In this document: positions 1-7,288 of the stretch, piece after piece
How positions within the stretch are numbered: the first letter of the stretch is position 1
Layout of the letters: each line of letters starts with the position of its first letter
NCBI RefSeq assembly: GCF_008365295.1
Contig: NZ_CP043505.1
Location: 1,364,001-1,428,000, forward strand
DNA: 64,000 bases
Source of the DNA: Agromyces intestinalis
Lineage (GTDB): Bacteria; Actinomycetota; Actinomycetes; Actinomycetales; Microbacteriaceae
Direction of reading: 5' to 3'
Notes under the pieces: model-generated
Told to the model about the DNA's origin: nothing
The model's input: only the letters and a program-made list of their open reading frames with translations
Databases searched by the model: none
Position numbers and translations under genes: made by a program

Positions 1-2
1 GG

Positions 3-176
3 CCGGCCGGCGTTCCGGTGGTCACCGAGACCCGCGACCTCGACGATCCGCTGCTCGTCGAGGTCTGGGGCCACCGACTCACCCGCATCGAGTTCGACGT
101 GACGCACCGGGATGCGTTCTCGGTGACGGTAGAACTGGACCTAGTGAACGCGAAGGATGACCGCGATGACCGATGA
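3..176 (+). CDS. 3' end of an unidentified gene (partial)
   Basis: An open frame enters from the left edge and stops with TGA at 174-176. It gives about 57 residues, beginning PAGVPVVTETRDLDDPLL and ending NAKDDRDDR. Nearly every codon ends in G or C, so it is clearly coding. The frame overlaps the start of the next gene, which suggests translational coupling and a shared operon with that sugar-sensing regulator. No family is recognised from this fragment; a carbohydrate-related enzyme would suit the neighbour, but that is only context. Confidence 0.6.
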   Translation, partial: PAGVPVVTETRDLDDPLLVEVWGHRLTRIEFDVTHRDAFSVTVELDLVNAKDDRDDR

Positions 177-1317
177 CACCGCGCCGGGGCTGCTCGCACC
201 CGCCCGCCACGCCTACGTGCAGTCCGTGCTCGCACGCGACGGCGTCGTGCGGATCTCGCAGCTCACCGACGAGCTCGGCGTCACACCCGTCACCCTCCGC
301 CGCGATCTCGCGCTGATGGAGCAGGCCGGGCTCCTCGTCCGCGTGCACGGCGGCGCCGTGCCGCCCGAGGGCGGGCTGCCGACGGCACCCGGGACTGCCG
401 CGAACGATGCGGTCGGCGCGACCGGGGCGACCGGAGCCGAGGAGGCGGCGCCGAAGCTCACCGGCACCATCGCGGTGCTCGTGCCGTCGCTCAACTTCTA
501 CTGGCCGACCGTCGTGCGCGGCATCGAGGAACGGGCACGCGCGCTCGGGCTCAAGGTGCTGCTGCGCGGTGCGTCCTACGAACTGCAGGACGAACGCCCG
601 GTGCTCGAGCGCCTCGTCCAGAGCGACGAGGTGCGCGGACTGATCGTCGCTCCGAACACCGACACGCCCCACGCGCAGGATGTCGTGCAGTGGCTGGCCG
701 ACTGCGGCATCCCGAGCGTGCTCGCCGAGCGAGACGCGACCCGCCTGCCCGAGCACGAGCCCGTCGAGTCGGCGACGACCGACCACGCACTCGGCGCAGT
801 CCTCGCCGCACGGCACCTCGCCGCCCTCGGCCACCGCAAGGTCGGGCTGGTGCTGTCGCGCGAATCGCCCACGTCGCGCAAGATCGCCGCCGGATGGCAG
901 GCGGCCTGCGACGACCTCGGTCTCGACGCTGCCGAGCACTTCGAGACGGTGGTGCCCGACCGCAGCACGCCCGAGTTCTCGGACACCATCAATGCTGCGC
1001 TCGATGTCGCCACCGGCGCGGGCGTCACGGCGCTGCTCGTGCACTCCGACCCCGAGGCGATGGCGTTCGTCGACCTCGCCCTGAATCGCGGCATCTCGGT
1101 GCCCGGCGACCTGTCGATCATCGCGTACGACGACGAGATCGCCGAGCTCTTCACCCCCGCGCTCACCGCGGTGCAACCGCCACGCCTCGACGTCGGCCGT
1201 GCGGCGATCGATCTGCTCGCCCAGCGGATCCTCGAGCCCGATCGCGCCGTGCACCGGCTGACGATCAGTCCCAGGCTCGTCGTTCGCGAGTCGACGGCGC
1301 CGCCGCGACACGGGTGA
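166..1317 (+). CDS. DeoR-type HTH fused to LacI-type sugar sensor
   Basis: Transcriptional regulator of about 383 residues. Residues 10-65 form a DeoR-type winged helix (RISQLTDELGVTPVTLRRDL, followed by the RVHGGAV wing). From about residue 100 the protein is a LacI/periplasmic-binding-fold sensor (IAVLVPSLNFYWPTVVRGIEE; SIIAYDDEIAELFTPALTAV). Classical LacI proteins carry a different HTH and classical DeoR proteins a different effector domain, so this is a hybrid architecture, known in actinobacteria and usually tied to sugar metabolism. ATG166 is preferred over ATG157 because GAAGG at 152-156 is correctly spaced only for 166. It overlaps the stop of the preceding frame. The ligand and target are unknown. 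Confidence 0.88.
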   Translation: MTDDTAPGLLAPARHAYVQSVLARDGVVRISQLTDELGVTPVTLRRDLALMEQAGLLVRVHGGAVPPEGGLPTAPGTAANDAVGATGATGAEEAAPKLTGTIAVLVPSLNFYWPTVVRGIEERARALGLKVLLRGASYELQDERPVLERLVQSDEVRGLIVAPNTDTPHAQDVVQWLADCGIPSVLAERDATRLPEHEPVESATTDHALGAVLAARHLAALGHRKVGLVLSRESPTSRKIAAGWQAACDDLGLDAAEHFETVVPDRSTPEFSDTINAALDVATGAGVTALLVHSDPEAMAFVDLALNRGISVPGDLSIIAYDDEIAELFTPALTAVQPPRLDVGRAAIDLLAQRILEPDRAVHRLTISPRLVVRESTAPPRHG

Positions 1318-1464
1318 ACGCGCGCGGTCGGGCACCCCGAGACGGTCGCGCGACGATGTCCTCTGGGGGGTAGCGATCGAGGCACCCTCGCGTTGTATGG
1401 TGGCGCCAAAGGGTGTACGACCCTGGCGACGCTCGGGCGCCGCTCTCACTCAGGGGGAAACGAC

Positions 1465-2067
1465 ATGAAGAAGACGACCAAGGCGACGATCGCGATCGGG
1501 GCCGGCGTGGTGCTGCTCCTGGGGGGAGCCGGCACGTTGGCCTATTGGACCGATGAAGCCGATTTCGGCGTCGATCAGACCATCACCGCAGGCACGCTCA
1601 CCGTGGAGCCGGTAGACGACGGCACCTGGACGGCGACCTTCGACGGCGGAGAGAGCAAGATCGAGGTGCCGCCCGGCTCGGACACGCGCATCGTTCCCGG
1701 CAACACGCTCGAGTTCACGCAGACCGTCGAGATCATCGCGTCGGGCGACGATCTGTATTTCACGATCGAGCAGAACGATCCCTTGATCACCGTTGATCCC
1801 GCGCTCGAGACGGCCCTCGAGCGCGCCGAAATAGAGGTCAGCGAGCTCGAGCCCGGCGGCAGCATCGAAGAGACCGGGACAGAGGGCGTTTACCAAGTCA
1901 CGGCGAACGATGAAACGCCCGCGATCATCGAGGTCACCTTGACGATCGTCTGGCCGTTCGGTGCCGACGGAAGCCCCGCAACCGACAACCCCGCGATGGG
2001 CGGCGTGGTCACGCTCTCGGCGGGCGCCATCACCGTCACCCAAGTCGTGGCCCCGACCACCCCCTAG
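1465..2067 (+). CDS. SipW-dependent-type signal peptide secreted protein
   Basis: 200-residue exported protein. ATG1465 follows GGGGGAAA and starts a short basic N-terminus and hydrophobic stretch (residues 7-25) ending in GTLAYWTDEA. This is the alternate signal-peptide pattern processed by SipW-type signal peptidases, as in TasA and camelysin. The mature part (about 170 residues, acidic, beta-rich, no cysteine) resembles the small TasA/CalY-like proteins that form surface fibres, but I see no specific family motif. It is the first gene of a cluster that contains two more such proteins and two cognate-type signal peptidases, which supports the reading. The fibre role is inference. Confidence 0.8.
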   Translation: MKKTTKATIAIGAGVVLLLGGAGTLAYWTDEADFGVDQTITAGTLTVEPVDDGTWTATFDGGESKIEVPPGSDTRIVPGNTLEFTQTVEIIASGDDLYFTIEQNDPLITVDPALETALERAEIEVSELEPGGSIEETGTEGVYQVTANDETPAIIEVTLTIVWPFGADGSPATDNPAMGGVVTLSAGAITVTQVVAPTTP

Positions 2068-2148
2068 CGGCAGGGCGCGGGGCCGCGCGAACCGGTCCCG
2101 CGGCCGGCAGGTCGAGTCCTGTCCGTCGAGACGACACGGGGTGGATCC

Positions 2149-2754
2149 ATGAACCCGCAAGCACCGGAGCGCCGACGACGTGGTCGCGCGTCGCCGACGC
2201 GGCCGACGCGCGCTCGTCTGCGCGCGCCCGGCGTGCGCGCGGTGCTCAGCGGAGCGGGGGCGATGCTCGTCGGCGTGCTCGCGGCGGTGCTCATGGCGGG
2301 CGGGAGCACCGCCTTCCTCACCGCGACGACCCCGGTGGGCACATCGGGCACGCTCATGGCGGGCACCTCGAACCTGCTCATCGGAGAGGGCGCCAATGCG
2401 CCGGCGCAGTCGGTGACGATCCCGGCGGGGGTGTACCAGGGCATGCTGCCGGGCGATTTCATCGGGCATCAGCTGATCCTGCACAACACCGGTGACGTGG
2501 AGGTCGAGATCTCGATGAGCCTGAGCTCGGTGAGCGCGTGGGAGACCCGTGTGGCGACGGGCGCGTGTCCGGCGACGGTGCTGCCCGGAGCCGCGCTCGG
2601 CCCGACGCCGGTCGTGCTCGTCTCGGACGTGGCCGCCGAAGCGACGGTGACGGTGTGCCTGCAGCTGCTGCTGCCGCTCACCACGCCGGCCTCGACCGAG
2701 AACACGTCGGCCAGCTTCACCGTGGTCTTCGACTCGAGGCAGACGGGGGAATGA
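2149..2754 (+). CDS. Second SipW-type signal-peptide protein
   Basis: 201-residue exported protein. After a long arginine-rich leader (about 38 residues) comes the hydrophobic segment VLSGAGAMLVGVLAAVLMAG, followed by GSTAFLTATTPVG, the small-residue/aromatic pattern seen after SipW-type signal sequences. The mature region (about 145 residues) looks like an all-beta domain, with segments such as LILHNTGDVEVEISMSLSS that are typical of pilin- or camelysin-like beta-sandwiches. It contains two cysteines (in GACPATV and VTVCLQ). It lies 81 bp after the first gene, and its stop overlaps the next start (ATGA), so the two are translationally coupled. Confidence 0.75.
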   Translation: MNPQAPERRRRGRASPTRPTRARLRAPGVRAVLSGAGAMLVGVLAAVLMAGGSTAFLTATTPVGTSGTLMAGTSNLLIGEGANAPAQSVTIPAGVYQGMLPGDFIGHQLILHNTGDVEVEISMSLSSVSAWETRVATGACPATVLPGAALGPTPVVLVSDVAAEATVTVCLQLLLPLTTPASTENTSASFTVVFDSRQTGE

Positions 2755-4256
2755 TGGCACCGATCGGGCGCAACGGGCGCATCGCGGCGATCACGGGCAT
2801 CGTCGCGCTCAGCCTCGTGACCGCGTCGTCGGCGGGCTGGGCGTACTGGACCTCGCAGGCGACGGTGAACCTCACGGCGAGCTCGGCCGACCTCACGATC
2901 ACGACCGACAACTTCCCCTCGCTGGAGCACGTGTTCTTGAACGAGTCCCTGGCGCACACCGGCAGCGTCACCGTCACGAACACCACCGTCTCGTCGAGCA
3001 CGCAGGGCAGCCAGGTGGAGCTGACCTTCAGCGGCACGGGCGGGGATGCGTACCGAAGCAACTTCGCATTCACGGTGTGGCTGCAGACCGGGGACAACCC
3101 CTGCACGGCCGAAGCGACGCCCGGCCCCGCGCTCGCGTCTGGCACGTGGGGCGACGGCGACACCTACACCACGCCGCCCGACGAGGGATTCCTACCGGAC
3201 GAGTCTCGCATCTACTGCGTGCGCACCACCGCGACCCGCGCGACGACGAACTGGCCGCCGAACGGCGCGATGTCGTTCACGCCGCAGATCAGCGCCGAGA
3301 TCGTGCGCGGCAACTACAGCGGTGCCGCCTCGGCCAGCACGACCCAGTCGAGCCAGTACATCTTCCCGGTCTACGGCCCCCCGACTGCGGACACGGCCTG
3401 GTTCTTCATCCACACCCTGGCGACCGGGCCGGAGCGCAGATGCCTGGATGTGAGCGGGGGCAATTCGGCCCCCGGCGCGACGGTGCTGGGTATCGTGTGC
3501 AAGAACGCGGACGTGGCGAATCAGGCATGGCGCTTCGTCCCGATCGACGGCAAGCCCGGCTACTACCAGATCATCAGCAATCTCTCGAACACCTTGGCCA
3601 TCGCCGCGGAGCCCACGGGCACCGCGCTCCACACGGCGACGTCGAGTCCAGCGAACGTGCAACAGCACTGGACGCTGCAGAAGACCGATGTGGGCTTCAC
3701 GAACGCCATGTGGGAACGGTGGCGTTACCAGATCGTCAACGACGGCACCGGTCTCTGCATGACGACCGGTCTGTTGCCCGGCACCAACGGCATCTCATTG
3801 GCCCCCTGCGAAAGACTCGACACGCAGATCTTCTTCGTGGTGCGCACGATGTTCTCGGGCATTAACGCCGATCCCGATACCGACACGATCTTCTGCAGCT
3901 TTGTAACCGGACCTCCCGCACCTGACGAACCTTCAGGTACCCAGCCCGTGCCCCGCTTCGTCTATCGCGTCACCGCCGGGACGCCCGGTATGCGGTATGA
4001 CGTGCATTTCATCAACAGCGCCGGCCAGCTAGTCTGGCCCGGCGGCGTGAGCGTCGGTGCGAACGGCATGGCTACCTGGTCGAACGCCACCACTACCAAC
4101 GGTCTGGCCGGAACCGGAACCCTCGAGATCTACGAAGATGTCGATAATCCGAACGCGGGCAATGTGGACCCGGGCACCCTCATCGCCCGGGGATCCCTCT
4201 CCAATGTGACGCCCCAGTCCTGCTCCCTGACGGGCATGGGCGGTGCAGCACCGTGA
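2751..4256 (+). CDS. SipW-type exported protein with ricin-type lectin domain
   Basis: 501-residue protein. ATG2751 overlaps the previous stop by four bases. The N-terminus has a hydrophobic core (IAAITGIVALSLVTASSAGW) followed by AYWTSQATVNL, the alternate signal-peptide type. Residues about 30-210 form a beta-rich domain with four cysteines. Residues about 218-365 look like a ricin-B beta-trefoil (RRCLDVSGGNSAPGATVLG; ANQAWRFVPI; GTGLCMTTG; QIFFVV), a carbohydrate-binding fold. The C-terminal 130 residues form another beta domain with two cysteines. A lectin carried on a SipW-dependent leader suggests a surface adhesin attached to, or part of, the fibre made by the neighbours. The sugar bound is unknown. 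Confidence 0.8.
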   Translation: MMAPIGRNGRIAAITGIVALSLVTASSAGWAYWTSQATVNLTASSADLTITTDNFPSLEHVFLNESLAHTGSVTVTNTTVSSSTQGSQVELTFSGTGGDAYRSNFAFTVWLQTGDNPCTAEATPGPALASGTWGDGDTYTTPPDEGFLPDESRIYCVRTTATRATTNWPPNGAMSFTPQISAEIVRGNYSGAASASTTQSSQYIFPVYGPPTADTAWFFIHTLATGPERRCLDVSGGNSAPGATVLGIVCKNADVANQAWRFVPIDGKPGYYQIISNLSNTLAIAAEPTGTALHTATSSPANVQQHWTLQKTDVGFTNAMWERWRYQIVNDGTGLCMTTGLLPGTNGISLAPCERLDTQIFFVVRTMFSGINADPDTDTIFCSFVTGPPAPDEPSGTQPVPRFVYRVTAGTPGMRYDVHFINSAGQLVWPGGVSVGANGMATWSNATTTNGLAGTGTLEIYEDVDNPNAGNVDPGTLIARGSLSNVTPQSCSLTGMGGAAP

Positions 4257-5050
4257 CCCCGCCGTCGGTCGCGCGGACACCGAGGTGGGCGGCCTCGGTC
4301 CTCTTCGCCGCGTTCGCCGCCGCACTCCTCGGCGTCGGCTCCGCGGCTCCCGCGCAGGCCGCGAACCCGCCGATCGCGATCTCCCCCGACGGCGTCGTGT
4401 ACGCCGCGCAGTACCCGGGGCAGCTGTTCGAGGGGGTTCTGATCGTGCCCACCGGGTCGGCCGTGCGGCCGTTCTGGGTGCAGAACACCGGGCCGACCGG
4501 GGCGAACCTGGCGATCGCCGTTCGAGACGTCCAGTCCGCCGATCCCGAGTTCTTGGCGGCGCTCGGCATCTCGGCGGTGTCGGGCGCGCAGGGTGGGGCC
4601 GTCGTCGTCCTCGACGAGGTCGGCGCCTGCGCATCGCTGCTTCGGGGCGTGCACCTGGAGCCGGGCCAGAGCACGCAGGTCGACATCGAGTTGGCGATGG
4701 CGAACGTCGGGGGCACCGTCGCGCAGGGCTCGACCGCCTCGTTCAATGTCAGGGTGAATCTGACGAGCGACGACGTGCCCGCTCCCGACGGCTGCACGCC
4801 GCCGATCCCTCCCCAACCCGAAGGCCCCGACATTCCGGGCGTGCTCGCACCGACGTCGGGCCTCACGGCCGGCTCGCCGGCGACCGACGCCACCGCGGCC
4901 CCCGAACCCGACGGTGACGTGCGTGCGCTCGAGGGCGACACCGACCGGTTCTTCCAGGAGTACTTCGTGCTCACCTGGCCCATCGCGCTCGTCATCGGCG
5001 GTGCATGCGCCTGGTGGTGGGCGCGTCGGCGCCGAGCGGACGGGTCATGA
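4253..5050 (+). CDS. Signal-peptide protein with C-terminal membrane anchor
   Basis: 265 residues, GTG start at 4253 overlapping the previous stop (GTGA). A classical signal peptide covers residues 1-36 (LFAAFAAALLGVGSAAPAQA). The mature domain contains PGQLFEGVLIVPTGSAVRPFWVQNTGP and QVDIELAMANV, a beta-sandwich resembling the DUF916/Ig-like folds of surface proteins. A proline-rich linker leads to a C-terminal transmembrane helix (WPIALVIGGACAWWW) and a basic tail ARRRRADGS, so the protein stays anchored in the membrane. It probably anchors or assembles the SipW-exported proteins at the surface. Its stop overlaps the start of the signal peptidase. Confidence 0.75.
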   Translation: MTPPSVARTPRWAASVLFAAFAAALLGVGSAAPAQAANPPIAISPDGVVYAAQYPGQLFEGVLIVPTGSAVRPFWVQNTGPTGANLAIAVRDVQSADPEFLAALGISAVSGAQGGAVVVLDEVGACASLLRGVHLEPGQSTQVDIELAMANVGGTVAQGSTASFNVRVNLTSDDVPAPDGCTPPIPPQPEGPDIPGVLAPTSGLTAGSPATDATAAPEPDGDVRALEGDTDRFFQEYFVLTWPIALVIGGACAWWWARRRRADGS

Positions 5051-5652
5051 GCGAGGGCACCGCGGCTCCGCGGGCCACGCTCGACGCATCGCGTCGGCGG
5101 GGCAGTGGGTGGGCGCTCGCCGGTCTCGCGCTGGCGTGGGTGGCGTTGGCGTTCGTCTCGGTCTTCACCACGCTGGTGGTCGTGCTGCCCGCGGTCACCG
5201 GATCAACGCCGTACACGATCGTGACCGGCTCGATGGAGCCGCGGTATCCGGCCGGCACGCTGCTCGTCGTCACCCCCACCGACCCGCATGCCGTGCGCAT
5301 CGGGGATGTCATCACCTACCGCCCCGCATCGGGCGGATACCGTCTGGTCACGCACCGGGTCGTCGAGATCGTGCAGCCCGGCCCCGACGAGACCGCCCCG
5401 AGCTTCGTCACCGAGGCCGACGCGAGTGGCGCCTCCGACCCGCAACCGGTCGCGCCCACGCAGGTGTCAGGGCGGGTGTGGTACGCGGTACCATGGGTGG
5501 GCGCGATCAACAACTTCGTCAACGGCGACCTGCTGCGGGCATTCGTGGCCCCGATGCTGGCGGGAATGCTGTTCTTCGCCAGCGGGTACGCCATCGTCGC
5601 GCGCCTCGGCGAGCGGCGACGCCTACGTGTCGCCGCGCTCGGCGATCGCTGA
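5047..5652 (+). CDS. sipW: Signal peptidase I, SipW/ER type
   Basis: 201-residue membrane protease that removes signal peptides on the outer face of the membrane. It has an N-terminal transmembrane helix (residues 20-50), the nucleophile Ser62 in VTGSMEPRYPAG, and His103 in RLVTHRVVEI where classical bacterial enzymes have Lys. This Ser/His pair marks the SipW/archaeal/eukaryotic subclass. A second hydrophobic segment lies near the C-terminus (residues 165-185). ATG5047 overlaps the preceding stop, making it the last gene of the exported-protein operon. Its substrates are probably the three upstream proteins with alternate signal peptides. Its last 30 bp overlap the convergent paralogue. Confidence 0.9.
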   Translation: MSEGTAAPRATLDASRRRGSGWALAGLALAWVALAFVSVFTTLVVVLPAVTGSTPYTIVTGSMEPRYPAGTLLVVTPTDPHAVRIGDVITYRPASGGYRLVTHRVVEIVQPGPDETAPSFVTEADASGASDPQPVAPTQVSGRVWYAVPWVGAINNFVNGDLLRAFVAPMLAGMLFFASGYAIVARLGERRRLRVAALGDR

Positions 5653-6186
5653 ACGACGTCGATCGCGCACGTGCGAGATGAGCATCCAGGCGCCGTAGCC
5701 GAACAGCGCCACCGCTGCGATGGGGATGAGGATCGCGCGACGCTCGCCGGAGATCACGTTGTTCACCCAACCGACCCACGGCACCGCGTACCACACGGTG
5801 CCGCGCACCTGCACCGCGCGCACCGGTTCGGCATCGGCCACTCCGTTCGCGTCGCCCCTCGTGATGAAGCTGCGTTCGCCCCCGGGCAGATTCGGCGAGC
5901 GGATCTGCTCGATGCGGTGCGTCACCACGGTGGATGCGCCCGACTCGAGCTGGTAGGTGATGACATCGCCGATGCGCAGTTCATCGGGGTCGACGGGTTT
6001 GACGATCACGAGGGTGCCGGGCGGCAGGCTCGGCGCCATCGAACTGGTGAGGATCGTGTACGCCGCCGAGCCCGTCACCGCGGGCACGACGATCACGAGC
6101 GCGGCGACCAGGGTCACGAACGCGAGGAGCGCCCACGAGACGCCGAGCGCGATCGCGCGCCCGACCCCGCCTCCTGATGCCTCCAC
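5623..6186 (-). CDS. Second SipW-type signal peptidase I
   Basis: 187 residues, GTG start. Same architecture as its convergent neighbour: transmembrane helix at residues 11-36, Ser49 in ILTSSMAPSLPPGTLVIV, His90 in TVVTHRIEQ, and a C-terminal hydrophobic stretch. The two proteins share long matching stretches (for example VWYAVPWVG, RIGDVITY), so they are paralogues arranged tail to tail with a 30-bp overlap of coding ends. It may have a different substrate preference among the exported proteins, or the pair may have arisen by local inverted duplication. It is transcribed away from the cluster, so it has its own promoter. Confidence 0.88.
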   Translation of the reverse strand: MEASGGGVGRAIALGVSWALLAFVTLVAALVIVVPAVTGSAAYTILTSSMAPSLPPGTLVIVKPVDPDELRIGDVITYQLESGASTVVTHRIEQIRSPNLPGGERSFITRGDANGVADAEPVRAVQVRGTVWYAVPWVGWVNNVISGERRAILIPIAAVALFGYGAWMLISHVRDRRRSAIAERGDT

Positions 6187-6238
6187 CCTGGGATGCTACG
6201 CCCCCACCGGTGTCTCGCAGCGGAAGGGCGGGTCCGCG

Positions 6239-7210
6239 TCAGGTCCAGGCACGGGTGCCGCGCGCCGACCAGTAGGCGCCGGGATCCTCGGCGAGCGCCG
6301 CCGCCGCCGACCACACCGCCGCGCTGGGCCCCCGCGACGCGAGGTTCGAATCGAGCTGTGCCGCAGTGACCGCGCCGCTCAGGACGACGTCGGCCCAGGG
6401 CTGCGCCCGCGCCGCGCCGATCGCGAACCCATCGACCGACTGCCCGTCGGCGGTTGCGAGGACCGCGAGCGCCGAGGCATCCTCCGCGTCGCTTGCGCCC
6501 GACGCACCCGGCGCGGCGATCGCCGCGAGCCGCCCGTTCGCGACCGCCTCTTTCACGACGACCAGCCAGCCCGCGTCGTGCGCTCGCGCGAGTGCGGGGG
6601 CGACCGAGCGCTCGAGCAGGTTCCACGTCGCCTGCACTGCGCTGAACGGCGAGTCGGCGAGTTCGCGCGCCGCGTCGAGCGCGTCGCCCTGTCGCGGACC
6701 GCTCGTCGAGATCCCCACGCGCACCCCGGATGCCGCGAGCGTGCGCAGCCGGTCGAGCAGCGCCGCGTCGGCGAGGGCCGGACTGTCGGGCGTGAGCGAG
6801 TGGATGAGGTACACGTCGGGCGCTCCCCCGAGCGCGGCGAGCGTCGCCGGCCACTGCCGTTCGAACATGGGCAGTGAGTGCTCCTTGCGCTCGTGCACGG
6901 CGGCGTCCATGCGCCACTCGCCGACGTACTCGTAGCCCCACTTCGACTCGATCGTGAGCGATGCGCGCCGCTCGGGGTGCGCGGCCAGCCACGACCCGAG
7001 GAACTCCTCGGCCAGGCCGTACGACCGCGCGGCGTCGATGAACCGGATGCCCCGCTCCCACGCCGCTTCGAGCATCGCGTGGGCGCGGTCGCGCATCGTC
7101 GCGATGCTGCGGTCGGCCCCGAGGTCGGCCGAGCGGTGCGCCGTGATGTAGGCCGGTCGGCCGAGCGCGGCGAGGCCCAGCCCGAGCGGGGCGAGCGCGG
7201 CACGATCCAT
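6239..7210 (-). CDS. Aldo/keto reductase
   Basis: 323-residue NAD(P)H-dependent oxidoreductase of the AKR superfamily ((beta/alpha)8 barrel, cytosolic). The catalytic tetrad is visible: Asp59 and Tyr64 in FIDAARSYG, Lys90 in IESKWG, and His137 in VYLIHSLT. The C-terminal part carries the usual cofactor-binding region. The length is normal for the family. The sequence ARSYGLAEEFLG resembles the sugar- and ketone-reducing AKRs of actinobacteria, but the substrate cannot be deduced. It lies 78 bp downstream of the beta-galactosidase gene on the same strand, so it may be co-transcribed and act on a released sugar. Confidence 0.88.
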   Translation of the reverse strand: MDRAALAPLGLGLAALGRPAYITAHRSADLGADRSIATMRDRAHAMLEAAWERGIRFIDAARSYGLAEEFLGSWLAAHPERRASLTIESKWGYEYVGEWRMDAAVHERKEHSLPMFERQWPATLAALGGAPDVYLIHSLTPDSPALADAALLDRLRTLAASGVRVGISTSGPRQGDALDAARELADSPFSAVQATWNLLERSVAPALARAHDAGWLVVVKEAVANGRLAAIAAPGASGASDAEDASALAVLATADGQSVDGFAIGAARAQPWADVVLSGAVTAAQLDSNLASRGPSAAVWSAAAALAEDPGAYWSARGTRAWT

Positions 7211-7288
7211 GCTCGGGATGCTACGCCCGCCGCCGAACGAGCGGTCGCGGCGCGGCGCGGCGTCGCCCGGATGTTCCGGGTCGCGCGA

